From Hyphomicrobium facile (lineage in GTDB: Bacteria > Pseudomonadota > Alphaproteobacteria > Rhizobiales > Hyphomicrobiaceae), in assembly GCF_900116175.1 (NCBI RefSeq), contig NZ_FPCH01000001.1, positions 994,501-1,058,500 on the forward strand: 64,000 nt of DNA, given 5' to 3'. The translations under genes were made by a program, and so were the position numbers. Of the stretch, positions 19,391 through 28,617 are shown one piece after another (within the stretch, counting starts at the first letter, position 1; each line of letters begins with the position of its first letter). The notes beneath the pieces were generated by a model. It had not been told where the DNA came from, made no database searches, and saw nothing but the letters and a program-made list of their open reading frames with translations.

Positions 19391-20610
19391 ATGTCCAGCG
19401 AACTCAAAAAGTCCCCCTCGGATCGGCGTCGAACGAACGGCCTCTCGGCAGTCTTTGTCCGACAGAAGAAGGCGCCGGGCCGCTACGGCGACGGCAACGG
19501 TCTCTATCTCGTCGTCGATCGGTCCGGCGCGTCGCGCTGGGTGCTGCGCGTCATGTATGAGGGCCGGCGGCGCGACGTCGGGTTGGGCGGCGCTTCAACG
19601 GTCACGCTGGCCGAAGCGCGCGATAAGGCACATGAGATTCGCAAGTTAGCGAAGTTGGGTCAGGACCCCGTAGCGGCTCGTCGGACCATTCGCGACGGCG
19701 TTCCGAAGTTCGAGAACTGCGCGCGAACCGTCCACAAGGCGCGTAAGGCGGCGTGGCGCAACGGCAAGCATCAGGCACAATGGCTCAAGACGCTTGAGCT
19801 CTATGCCTTCCCGACAATTGGCCAGATGGCGATCAATCGGATCGGCACCGCGGAGGTCCTCAAGCTTTTGCTTCCGATTTGGTCAGCCAAACCTGAAACT
19901 GCGCGCCGCGTGCTCCAGCGCGTCTCGACTATCATCGACTATGGGACCGCCGCCGGGATGCGGAGCGGCGAAAATCCCTGCCGCTTGGCGATCCTCGGAC
20001 TTCCGAAGCACACCGACGAGACCGAACACTTTGCGGCACTCCCGTACGTTGAGGTGCCAGCCTTTATCGCGAAGCTTCGAAACTCGAACGCTGCCGAGAT
20101 CACAAAGTTGGCCTTCGAATTTCTGGTGCTCAACGCCTCGCGGAGTGGCGAAGTGCGTCTGGCACCAAAGTCAGAGATTGATTTCGCCAAAGCGCTTTGG
20201 ACCATTCCAGGGGCACGCATGAAGGGGGGACGCGAGCATATCGTGCCTCTCACCCCTCGAGCGCTTGATATCGCACGAGCGGCTCGCGCCCTCTATCCGG
20301 ATAGACCGCTACTTTTTCCATCGCCGACAAATCCCGAGAAGCCGCTTTCGACATGGCGCTTACGGAGCTTCTGCGCCGCTTCGAGATCGATGCGACCGCA
20401 CACGGCTTTCGCTCTAGTTTTCGCGATTGGTGCAGCGAGGAAACGAGCTTTTCGAGCGAGGTTGCCGAAATGGCGCTCGCTCACACCGTCAAGTCGAAAG
20501 TCGAAGCTGCTTATCGGCGTGGAATGCTTTTGGGAAAGCGTCGTCGGTTGATGGACGATTGGTGCAAGTTCGTGCTATCCGGTCCAGGTGAATCTAGTGA
20601 GACGGACTAG
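19391..20610 (+). pseudogene. P4-type tyrosine integrase, frameshifted
   Basis: The first frame encodes the N-terminal DUF4102-like domain (KYGDGNGLYLVV-type), the core-binding domain and the first catalytic arginine (NASRSGEVRLA). The rest, with the catalytic HGFRSSFRDW, LAHTV and the nucleophile tyrosine in EAAYRRG, lies in the +2 frame from about 20350. Restoring one G at 20350/20351 would give a continuous protein of about 406 residues. As read, the first frame ends in an unrelated tail at 20551, without the HxxR or the tyrosine, so the integrase should be inactive. An in-frame ATG at 19316 is less likely as start. Confidence 0.85.
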
Positions 20611-21108
20611 CTCGTCTTCGAAGATTCGATTTCGCGCGGTACATATTCATCCTCGATGCAGGATCGCCGCGCATTTCCCCAAATTTTAAAAGGCTTGGCA
20701 GGCAATCGTCGGCGGAGAACCGGCCTGAGCCCCTGCTCTCTTGGGCCTTCGGAAGCGATGCACTCCTATTTGACCCATGATCGCTGGCCAAGCGATCGTT
20801 GAGAATTCTTCGATTTCGCTCCTGGCGGCGCCTTGAGTCCACGGTTTGCGGAGGCGAGACATCTCCGTTGTCGGGTGAGCTGACCTCGCAACGCCGATTT
20901 TGCGCGCTCGCCACTTCATCGCCGATTTCGTACGTCCCGGAAGGACCTTAGTTAGCGCTTGAAGTCGGGATACAGACGGCGATGAATTTCAATCTCTCTT
21001 GAAGACCAAAGAGGATAGCCATTCCAGCTTGCGACTGGCAAAGCGTCGTGCCGCGTTCACAGGCTGATTGATCAGTACGCGCGGCAGAGCTTCTGAGGTT
21101 GTGTTTGG
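20611..21108. other. Intergenic region in the island, no gene recognised
   Basis: These 498 bases separate the integrase pseudogene and the dehydrogenase pseudogene. Short open frames exist on the minus strand, but none gives a recognisable protein. It may be decayed coding sequence. Confidence 0.5.
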
Positions 21109-22175
21109 TCAGCCGCCGGGCCGCAGCACGACCTTAATGACTCCGTCCGTTTTGTCCCGAAACTTTGCGTACATCGTTGGAGCATCTTCAAGGCTTGCAG
21201 GATGCGTCACCACAAAGCTCGGATCGATGTCGCCGGCGATAATTCTTGCCAGCAGTGGTTTGGTGTAAGCCTGCACATGAGTTTGTCCGGTCTTAATCGT
21301 CAGCCCCTTGTTCATGAGGGCGCCCAAGGGAACTTTATCGCCCATGCCGACGTACACTCCGGGAATGGATATCGTCCCTCCCTTCCTGCAGCTCATGATC
21401 GCCTGTCTGATAACATGAACTCGGTCGGTCGCGAGGAACGTAGCAGCCTTCACCTTGTCCAGTATCGCGTCCGCAGCGCCGTGTCCGGCGGCTTCGCATC
21501 CGACGGCATCAATGCAACTGTCCGGTCCCCTGTTATCAGTTCGCGCCATCAGTTCATCGTACACATCGGTCTTGCTGAAATTGATCGTTTCGGCGCCTCC
21601 GACTTCGGCCATTGCAAGCCGTTCCGGCACCTCGTCGATTGCGATCACACGACCCGCGCCCAACATTAGTGCTGACCGGATTGCAAATTGGCCAACCGGC
21701 CCGCATCCCCAGATAGCAACGGTGTCGCCTGCCTGTATTTGGGCATTGACCGCAGCCATGTAACCAGTCGGGAAGATGTCCGACAGGAAAAGCGCCTGCT
21801 CGTCAGTCACGCTGTCCGGCACTTTGATGGGCCCGACGTCTGCCATCGGCACCCTGAGATACTCGGCCTGGCCGCCCGAATATCCACCCAGCATATGACT
21901 GAAGCCAAAGAGCCCCGCCGGAGAATGCCCCATAGCCTTGATGGCGACTTCTGCATTGGGGTTCGTCCTATCGCAACAGGAGAAAAGCCCATGGGAGCAG
22001 AACCAGCATTCGCCACAGCTAATCGTGAAAGGTACGACGACCCGATCTCCGGCCATGAGGTTTTTTACATCCGCCCCAACCTCGACGACTTCACCCATTG
22101 GAGTGTTGGATCTTGGGGTCGGGAACCGTATCGACGCGAACGTCGCCCCTTGCCGTGCCAGCATAGTGCGCGCAT
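21109..22175 (-). pseudogene. Zinc-dependent alcohol/formaldehyde dehydrogenase, disrupted
   Basis: From 22085 down to 21109 the frame encodes most of a glutathione-independent formaldehyde dehydrogenase-like protein: MGEVVEVG, the structural-zinc cysteine loop [16 protein letters not shown], the Rossmann GCGPVGQFA, and the C-terminus. The true start is the ATG at 22175, after AAGGAAG. It reads [10 protein letters not shown] and then needs one base removed from a GGGG run to continue as [13 protein letters not shown]. After that, about 45 codons including the catalytic zinc motif CGSDLH are missing. The remaining open frame begins with out-of-frame residues. The enzyme cannot be active. Confidence 0.8.
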
Positions 22176-22297
22176 GAGAACTTCCTTTTTACGTCGTTCA
22201 AGCCGCAGCCGCAATTGTTATGAGCGGCGACGCTGGTGCATTCGGAGGTGCGAGCACGTCATCAACGCCGCATCGCACCTCACAAAGCGATCGATAC

Positions 22298-23569
22298 TTA
22301 CACAACAGCCTCAGGCATGGTTGCCGATGACATGAGTGGCCGAGCGAGCTGATTGAGAAGTAGGTCCGCGTTCTCTTCTTCAGAAAGGGAAAGCTGCAAA
22401 AGATGTACGACAGCGGTCTGTCTCAGTTGTTGAGCAAGATCGCGAGCCGTTTTGTAGCCCGCAATCTCATAGTGCTCGACTTTCTGACCAGCACCGATCA
22501 GTGCCAGATCAAGTCCGGAAGGATTTTTCTGATATTTGGCGATGATCTCGTCGCCTTCTTCAAGAAGGCCCATCATGCCCTTGCAAGCCTTCGTTCGAGC
22601 TGGAGCACCCAGCAGCTTCAAACATTCATTGAGACGCTCTATCTGAGCTTCCGTCTCCTCCAGGTGATGCGTGAACAACAGGGCGAGTTGTTCGGTCTTC
22701 GTCGCTTTGGCCATTTTGGGAAGCGCCTTGGTAATTTGTTTCTCGGCGTGAAGGAGATCCCGCAACTGGTCGGCGAGCAATTCCTCGATCATGTCTGGAT
22801 CGTCGGCTTCGGAAGCTTCGGTTTGCATCTCGGCACCCTTGCCGGAAGTTGTTGAACCGTTGAGGGTCTTCAAAGCAGGACTTTCAACGATTTCCCACTC
22901 GCCGCCTTTGTTCCAGGGTCCTGTGGTGTCGATTTCTCCGCGTTCGCCTTTGCCAGTCGAGTCATTGAAGTATTGATTGACCAACGGCGTCGACGGCGCG
23001 ATTTGTCCGACGGAGAAGCGCGGCTTCTCAAGACTGTCGAGCGCCGCAGCAAACGCCTTCATATGCGTGATTTCGCGGGTCATCAAAAACTGCAGCGCGT
23101 CCTTCGTTCCGATGTCGTCGCAGAACCCGATGAGTCGCTCATATACGATCTTCGCGCGGGCCTCGGCTGCAATATTGCTTCGAAGATCGACATCAAGTTC
23201 GCCCGTGACTTTAAGATAATCTGCTGTCCAGGCGGTCCCCATCGAATTGAAGAGATTGACACCTCCACCGCCCGCGATGGCAATCAGCGGGTCCGCTTCC
23301 GCAGCGTCGCGAGAAAATTTCATGGGGGCAAGGTGCAGGCGGGCAAGGGTGCCAACCACTTCCAAGTGAGAGAGTTCTTCTGTCCCGATATCCATAAGGA
23401 GATCCTTGCGCGCAGGATCATCGCAATTCAGTCCCTGGACCGAGTATTGCATAGCGGCTGCTAACTCGCCGTTGGCGCCGCCAAACTGTTCGAGAAGCAT
23501 ATTACCGAAGCGCGGGTCCGGTTCGTCGACGCGGACCGTGTACATGAGTTGTTTAACGTGATGATACAT
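22298..23569 (-). CDS. Manganese catalase fused to a DUF892 (YciE-like) domain
   Basis: This 423-residue protein joins two ferritin-like four-helix modules. Residues 1-230 match manganese catalase, which disproportionates hydrogen peroxide. The dimanganese ligands are visible as E35, E65/H68 in EELSH, E136, and H169 in REITHMK. After a short Gly/Ser/Lys-rich linker, residues 258-415 match DUF892/YciE, a stress-induced family of ferritin-like fold (MIEELLADQLRDLLHAEKQI). These are usually separate genes. I start at the ATG at 23569; a TTG five codons earlier is possible. It lies inside the island and probably serves oxidative stress defence. Confidence 0.9.
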   Translation of the reverse strand: MYHHVKQLMYTVRVDEPDPRFGNMLLEQFGGANGELAAAMQYSVQGLNCDDPARKDLLMDIGTEELSHLEVVGTLARLHLAPMKFSRDAAEADPLIAIAGGGGVNLFNSMGTAWTADYLKVTGELDVDLRSNIAAEARAKIVYERLIGFCDDIGTKDALQFLMTREITHMKAFAAALDSLEKPRFSVGQIAPSTPLVNQYFNDSTGKGERGEIDTTGPWNKGGEWEIVESPALKTLNGSTTSGKGAEMQTEASEADDPDMIEELLADQLRDLLHAEKQITKALPKMAKATKTEQLALLFTHHLEETEAQIERLNECLKLLGAPARTKACKGMMGLLEEGDEIIAKYQKNPSGLDLALIGAGQKVEHYEIAGYKTARDLAQQLRQTAVVHLLQLSLSEEENADLLLNQLARPLMSSATMPEAVV

Positions 23570-23890
23570 TGTGTCCAATCTCAACAGTTGAGAGACGGCA
23601 ACGACTGCCGCAGGTCTCTATTGACGGAGAACAGGCCCGCGTAATGCGGGTCGTCCGGCAGGCTCGTACTGCCTACCCCCTCGGGTTTTGCTTCAGCGCT
23701 TGCAATTTTAGAACGCTGCCTCTGTGCACTGATAAGCGCGAGTTCAAATGACAAACGAGTTGCGAACGGCGGTGTTCCGAAATTCGCGTCCGTTGACGCG
23801 CTTAATATCGCCACCGGCGCTGGAGAAGCTCGACACGAAAAGCGGGGCGCATGATCAGACGGCTATAAAGGCAACGTTTGCGGCCCGAAG
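23570..23890. other. Upstream region of the catalase gene, no gene recognised
   Basis: These 321 bases lie upstream of the catalase-DUF892 start on the minus strand. I looked for a GGAAC-N16/17-CGTT (EcfG-type general stress) promoter on the minus strand and found none. A 77-codon open frame here does not look like a protein. Confidence 0.4.
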
Positions 23891-24270
23891 TTAGCCCACT
23901 GGAAAGATCCGCTGATTTCCCGTCGACAGCGGCTCTTTTCGGCCAACAGCGAGATAAAGCAAGAAGAGCAGGAGCGCTCCCGCCGCTAGGGTATCCAGCC
24001 TTCCGGCGGATTTCGCAGGGTTAGACGTCAATGCCTTCACAGCGGTTGAAGCCGCGCTGACACCCGCAGAAACTGTGTGTGCTTTGCCGTCTCCAATTCA
24101 TGGCTGGCGGTGTTTGCCTTTGAACGCCCGATTAGCCAGAAGATAAACGCGAGAAGAAGAAAGGCTCCGCCGAAAATCACGCACGACAAGATTGGGCCCA
24201 CAAACATCGCGAGGCCTATGGCCCCCGCCGCAAGGCCGAAGCCAGCCGCAGTGGCAATGCAAAGGATCAT
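23891..24270 (-). pseudogene. Small two-span membrane protein, probably frameshifted
   Basis: The frame from 24270 encodes 77 residues with two hydrophobic helices and then RSKANTASHELE, ending in an unrelated tail at 24037. In the shifted frame from about 24094, the sequence GDGKAHTVSAGVSAAS leads to a further clear hydrophobic helix (LAAGALLLFLLYLAVG) and a stop at 23891. Joined, they would make a coherent three-helix protein of about 125 residues. The family is not recognised; it resembles holin-like small proteins that neighbour yihY genes. A sequencing error could also explain the shift. Confidence 0.45.
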
Positions 24271-24516
24271 TGCAGCGGAAGCTTCATAAGATTGTTTTGT
24301 GTTCTCAAAAAAATGTTTCAGGCGGGCAACGATCGCACGAGAGCGGCCTTTTCAAAGGAGTGTCGAGATAAACCCCATCAAGGTCTGGACTGTTCCGGAC
24401 TGGTCGATCCAGACAGGGCAATACAATCCGTCCGTTGACTCCCCTTGGTCAGGGGAACTCCCATAAGCATCGTTGGGTAATCATCCTAAGCTTTCTCTGA
24501 TGCCGATTGTCGCTGA

Positions 24517-25641
24517 ATGTCTGTTAACGACGAACCTGCTCCTTCCGCAATTGGCGAAAGAGGGCTTTATCTTCTGGCCGCCGGTTTGGCCGCGTTTCTC
24601 TTGTTTCGGTCGATGCCCGGACCGGAAGCGCAGCAAAGCGGGCAAAATATCGTTCCGGCGGCCGCCAATATTTCTGAGCGATACCGAAACGCGACCACGT
24701 CCTCCGAAATTCCGGCACAGGGTTGGAAGGACGTTGTTATCCAGACGTACAAGGCGATCTACGCGGATCGTGTTTTCGCGTTAGCAGCGGGATCGACCTA
24801 CTATTTGCTTCTCTCATTCTTTCCCGCGATGGCAGCAGTCATCGCAGTGTATGGTCTCTTTTCAGACCCGCACGAAATTGGGCAACAGATCGAAGCTTTA
24901 CAGGGCATCATTCCTGGCGGCGCATTGGATGTGCTCGCAGAGGAACTCAAGCGCGTCACGTCTCAAGGCAATGGCACCTTGAGCTTCGCGCTGGTCGCAG
25001 GTGTGGCAATAGCCTTGTGGAGCGCGAATGCAGGCGTTAAGGCGCTGTTTGACGCCCTCAATCAGGTTGACGGCGAAAAAGAAGAACGCGGCTTCATCAA
25101 GCTCAATCTCGTTTCGCTCGCTTTTACGGCCGGTTCCATCGTCCTTCTCGCCTTAGCGATAGCTGCCGTTATCGCTCTGCCGATCATCATCAACAGCATT
25201 GGGCTGCCGGGCGAAGTCGCGGTGACCGCTCAGATTGGTCGCTGGCCGTTGCTCGTGATCGTGCTGACCCTTGCGTTGGCCGTGCTTTACCGCTTCGGCC
25301 CATCCCGCAGTGAGCCGAAATGGAAATGGGTGAGCTGGGGGAGCGCGACGGCCGCCGTTCTATGGATGATCGCCTCGATTTCGTTCTCCTGGTATGCCGC
25401 CAACTTTGGAAGTTTCAACAGGACCTACGGTTCGTTGGGCGCAATCGTCGGCTTCATGGTCTGGATTTGGATCTCAATGATTGTTGTCCTTGTGGGGGCC
25501 GAAATCGATAGAGTTATGGAGCGCCGGACGGCCCGGAATACCCCAGTGAGCGGTCCGAAGCCCGCGGGGAGACGCGACGCGGCCCCCTTCGCTAATACGC
25601 TCGTGGAGCCGCCACTTGGCTTGGGCGCACGCTCACACTAA
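24517..25641 (+). CDS. YihY/BrkB family inner-membrane protein
   Basis: This 374-residue protein has a first hydrophobic stretch near residues 17-33 and then the conserved YihY core: RVFALAAGSTYYLLLSFFPAMAA near residue 85, ALWSANAGVKALFDALN near 160, and WSSA-like and GSLGAIVGFMVWIWIS segments later, with six or so spans. The family was once called ribonuclease BN in error; its role is unresolved and may concern transport or envelope function. It is frequent in stress islands of Rhizobiales. The tail of about 40 residues is polar. Confidence 0.88.
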   Translation: MSVNDEPAPSAIGERGLYLLAAGLAAFLLFRSMPGPEAQQSGQNIVPAAANISERYRNATTSSEIPAQGWKDVVIQTYKAIYADRVFALAAGSTYYLLLSFFPAMAAVIAVYGLFSDPHEIGQQIEALQGIIPGGALDVLAEELKRVTSQGNGTLSFALVAGVAIALWSANAGVKALFDALNQVDGEKEERGFIKLNLVSLAFTAGSIVLLALAIAAVIALPIIINSIGLPGEVAVTAQIGRWPLLVIVLTLALAVLYRFGPSRSEPKWKWVSWGSATAAVLWMIASISFSWYAANFGSFNRTYGSLGAIVGFMVWIWISMIVVLVGAEIDRVMERRTARNTPVSGPKPAGRRDAAPFANTLVEPPLGLGARSH

Positions 25642-25766
25642 TGAAATGGATTCCGGAGGTCGAAACGCTCAAAGCCGAGGTTTATCGCGATATGACTGGA
25701 CTGAATCCAATGAACGCAAGCCATGCTCGAGTCGCGCGATGCTTCGCGCCGGGGGAGCCGCGTCCT

Positions 25767-26054
25767 TTATTGGCTCTTGTTGCTAGGCGTGCGGTCCGAG
25801 GTGCCTTCAGGGGTTTTCCCGGCATCAGTACCCGGAGCGCCGGCCTTCGAGGAGCCCTGGATGCGATCGGGTGACGGGTTGCCAGGAGTGCGATCAGACG
25901 TCTTACCCTGTTCACCCGTGGACGCTCCGGCTGCGGAACCAGAATTCATATTCAGGTCTTTGTTCATTTTATCAGAGGACTCGTCTGCCCTCGCGGCCGA
26001 ACTTGCGGCCATGCATGCGAATGCTGCAGCTATGACTGTGTGTTTGAAATACAT
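25767..26054 (-). CDS. Small exported Ser/Pro/Gly-rich protein
   Basis: This 95-residue protein has a clear signal peptide (HTVIAAAFACMAASSAARA, cleavage near residue 24) and a mature part of low complexity rich in Ser, Gly, Pro, Asp and Lys. A strong AAGGAGAT ribosome site precedes the ATG at 26054; the frame is open seven codons further, but those lie upstream of this site. It is probably periplasmic and disordered. I know no specific function for it. It converges on the yihY gene. Confidence 0.65.
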   Translation of the reverse strand: MYFKHTVIAAAFACMAASSAARADESSDKMNKDLNMNSGSAAGASTGEQGKTSDRTPGNPSPDRIQGSSKAGAPGTDAGKTPEGTSDRTPSNKSQ

Positions 26055-26171
26055 GGTTGGATCTCCTTGGCTCACGTTGCATAAATTCGCGAAGGAGATC
26101 GCTGTTCCTCGAGCCCCTTTTTAACGGCGCCAAGAGATGTCCCGAGATGACTTGTGATAAATAGTTCGGGG

Positions 26172-26357
26172 TTACCGCTCTTTCCGCACGCCCTTGTAGG
26201 GCGTCTTCGCCGGCGACTTCTTTTGATCCAGGAATTGCCCGGTCTCGCTGCTGCGCTTCATCCAGGTGTCTTCGCCTTCGATCTTCGTTTGCAACTGCGA
26301 GCATTTTTGCACCGCTCCTTTTCTGGCATCATCGCCGAGGGGCTTATTAATCGCCAT
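26172..26357 (-). CDS. Small basic conserved protein of Rhizobiales stress islands
   Basis: This 61-residue protein starts MAINKPLGDDARKGAVQKCSQL and ends in KTPYKGVRKER. It resembles short, highly charged proteins that recur in Rhizobiales genomes and plasmids next to stress genes. No function is known to me. The ATG at 26357 gives the familiar N-terminus; an open extension of eight codons upstream is unlikely. The intergenic region to the divergent gene at 26455 is about 100 bp. Confidence 0.7.
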   Translation of the reverse strand: MAINKPLGDDARKGAVQKCSQLQTKIEGEDTWMKRSSETGQFLDQKKSPAKTPYKGVRKER

Positions 26358-26454
26358 TATCCGGTCCTCCATTGTGGGCAAACGGCTCCCGGAACGTCAG
26401 AGATTTTCGCTCTGGCAGCCTGGTCTCACGCATTTTTTGTGAGAGGTCAGCGTC

Positions 26455-26643
26455 ATGAATGGCCAAAGGGTCGTGGTCGGGCCGGATGAAATCGATGTTC
26501 TCCAGCAGATTTTTGATTCGGCTTGGAAGGAAATCCAAGTCGAACACGAGCCCGACGGTGGCGAAGCCGCAAAACAGCGGTTAGCAAAGATTGTCTTCAA
26601 TCTGGGTCAAGGCATGCCGCCATACTTGATTGCGAACAGCTGA
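26455..26643 (+). CDS. Small hypothetical protein
   Basis: This 62-residue protein reads as two helices: PDEIDVLQQIFDSAWKEI and AKQRLAKIVFNLGQGM. This helix pattern resembles small Rhizobiales proteins of unknown function that contain an LQ.IFD element. GAGAGG lies about 8 bases before the ATG. It is divergent from the basic 61-residue protein and belongs to the island's group of small genes. Confidence 0.6.
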   Translation: MNGQRVVVGPDEIDVLQQIFDSAWKEIQVEHEPDGGEAAKQRLAKIVFNLGQGMPPYLIANS

Positions 26644-26777
26644 AGTTGGCGGCGATCACACGCATGTCTTTGCCTGAATTTTAGGACGGAAGGCAATGGC
26701 GACGAGGCCGGACGAGCAATCGTCCGACCTCTGCACCGGTAGCTGAGAGACGCACCATCGGCGACGAATAATGTCTT

Positions 26778-26972
26778 CTATTTTGATGAGACGCGCTTCT
26801 TCGGCTTCATCTCACCTTCGTGCTCCTCACGCTGATCATCGGCTTCGATGTTTATTTCCGACTTCGCAAGTTTGGTGAGAGCTGCGTCGGTCGCCTTCTC
26901 TTCCTGCAAAGTCTCGCCGAGGATTTTTGCGGCATCGTTCAGGCCGAGCTTCGTTGCCCTCGAACTTCGCAA
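26778..26972 (-). pseudogene. C-terminal remnant of a DUF892/YciE protein
   Basis: The frame encodes LGLNDAAKILGETLQEEKATDAALTKLAKSEINIEAD, the signature C-terminal helix of DUF892 proteins. The usual first 110 residues are missing; the only in-frame start is a TTG at 26972. A few residues in another frame just upstream (NEIAADGP) resemble the preceding EIAAYG segment of the family, so frameshifts are likely as well as deletion. The same domain occurs intact in the catalase fusion about 3 kb away. Confidence 0.65.
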
Positions 26973-27238
26973 AGCACTTCGAATGGGCCGTCGGCGGCAA
27001 TCTCATTTCGCGATTTTGATATCCATTTATCCCACCTATCGCGCGCGACCGCTTAGGGCCTTACTCGGCGATCCGACTTGGATTGCATTACGCTTTCAAC
27101 GATTTGAGACGACAGACCATTTGTGATTGCAGTCGGCCGTGTATTGCATTGCACGCAAAGGCCGAACACCGGTCTCGTTGCCGGAGATGACCACTTCGTT
27201 TAACACTGTCTCAGATTGGGACAGATACGGGTGGCATT

Positions 27239-28048
27239 GTGCTTCAGATTGTCGAGAGACGCGTTGCCGGTAGTCGACCGGCTAAGATCAGCCCAGTTAA
27301 GACAGAGCGCTTTATCGTCGACACGTGCGAAAACCGCCCAGACCTGTTTGACGCTTGCGTGGCATTGGAGAACGAGGTCTGGGATGACCTAGCGTTTCTC
27401 GATTATACCGACGCCCACCACGCTCACTACGAAGAGCTCCTGGAGCGTCACCCGGAATGTCACCTGTGCATGACGGAAGCGGATACGGGTGAACTCGTTG
27501 CCACCGGAATGTGCGTTCCGCTCAATCTGCCGAACGATAAAGCGCTTCCGCGCGAAGGGTGGGATTGGATCGTCGACACCGCGAGTGTCCAGAAGGGCCA
27601 TTTCGCCAACGTCATCGGAGCTCTTTCGATTTCCGTACCTGAGGCTCAACGGCATCGCGGGCTGGCGAGAGATCTCATCACAGCCATGAGTATTGTCGCG
27701 AGGTTGCATGGATGCTCGGGAGTGATCGCACCGGTCAGGCCAAGCGCGAAGAGAGACTACCCCTTGGTCGAAATGACGGAGTATGTCTCTTGGCAGGACG
27801 ATCGGGGAAGACTCTTCGATCCTTGGCTACGGAGTCATGTGGCAGCCGGCGGAGTTCTCAAAGGCGTGTGCGACCGCTCAATGGTCGTTGAACAACCTAT
27901 CGCCTTCTGGGAAGAATGGGCGGCGGTGTACGACCGCGATGAAGGCTTCATTCCGCTGAGAGGAGGCCTGGCACCCCTTTTCGTGGATCGACGGAGTGGT
28001 GTTGGATCCTATGTAGAACCCAACGTTTGGGTCTGGCACGCTGCTTGA
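27239..28048 (+). CDS. GNAT-like acetyltransferase family protein
   Basis: This 269-residue protein has a GNAT-like layout: an N-terminal substrate part (VDTCENRPDLFDACVALENEVW), a central beta-rich part with the acetyl-CoA-loop-like region EAQRHRGLARDLITAMSIVAR (compare Q/RxxGxG/A), and a longer C-terminal part than usual. The Q-R-x-x-G-x-A pattern is the main support. Its substrate is unknown. It starts at a GTG and converges on the response regulator gene. Confidence 0.6.
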   Translation: MLQIVERRVAGSRPAKISPVKTERFIVDTCENRPDLFDACVALENEVWDDLAFLDYTDAHHAHYEELLERHPECHLCMTEADTGELVATGMCVPLNLPNDKALPREGWDWIVDTASVQKGHFANVIGALSISVPEAQRHRGLARDLITAMSIVARLHGCSGVIAPVRPSAKRDYPLVEMTEYVSWQDDRGRLFDPWLRSHVAAGGVLKGVCDRSMVVEQPIAFWEEWAAVYDRDEGFIPLRGGLAPLFVDRRSGVGSYVEPNVWVWHAA

Positions 28049-28056
28049 AAACGGCC

Positions 28057-28617
28057 TTACTTGCAGCAAGCTGAAGTATCACGCGTTGGGATCGAATGTT
28101 CCTCAGCGAAAGAAGGCTTTTCGTTCTCGCTGGTCAGCAGCCGAGCGACCTGCCGCAATTCGTGCGGCCAGATCGGCTTCGGAAGATAGTTCAGCCGATC
28201 TGCCGGGCCGGCAACAAGCAAAAAATCCTCATAGCTGTAGTCGGAGAAGGCCGTAACAATGACGATATGGACATTCTTGTCGAGCTGGCGGATTCGCTTG
28301 GCTGTCTCGTAGCCATCTATGCCCGGTGGCATTCGGACATCCAAAAAGACGGCCGCCACCGGATCGTTCGATTCGAGCGAACGGCGAACCTCTGCGACAG
28401 CATCAAGGCCCTGGTCGAGAAACGACACTCTCCAACCGTGCGGACTCTCCTTTTTTTCGCTCGAGCCGAACAACTCGGCCTCCAGGTCATCAAGGCTCGA
28501 GTGATTTTCTCCGTCCTGTGACCGGGTTGGCTCCTCCAGAACGAGTTTGTAGGCGGCGGCCACGGACGGATCGTCATCAACGACCAGCAAGCGCGGCGGA
28601 CAAGTCATGAGCATCAC
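28057..28617 (-). CDS. Stand-alone response regulator receiver protein
   Basis: This 186-residue protein is a single CheY-like receiver without an output domain. The acidic pocket is VVDDDPS near the N-terminus, the phospho-acceptor aspartate lies in FLDVRMPP, and the conserved Thr and Lys are in VTAFSD and LPKP. About 40 extra residues separate the first helix from the second strand (LDDLEAELFGSSEKKE), a feature I recall from receivers paired with HNVRN-type kinases. Its start overlaps the end of the kinase gene, so the two form a pair. Confidence 0.88.
   Translation of the reverse strand: MMLMTCPPRLLVVDDDPSVAAAYKLVLEEPTRSQDGENHSSLDDLEAELFGSSEKKESPHGWRVSFLDQGLDAVAEVRRSLESNDPVAAVFLDVRMPPGIDGYETAKRIRQLDKNVHIVIVTAFSDYSYEDFLLVAGPADRLNYLPKPIWPHELRQVARLLTSENEKPSFAEEHSIPTRDTSACCK

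Noticed and set aside
20594-20919. Minus-strand frames after the integrase pseudogene
   Set aside because: They are Arg/Ser-rich, lack a ribosome site and overlap each other; probably chance or long-decayed sequence.
24454-24475. GGAAC followed by CGTT before the yihY gene, resembling an EcfG stress promoter
   Set aside because: The spacing is 12 bases instead of 16-17, so it does not fit the consensus.
25641-25874. 77-codon frame after the yihY gene
   Set aside because: It overlaps the opposite-strand exported protein gene, which has a signal peptide and a strong ribosome site.
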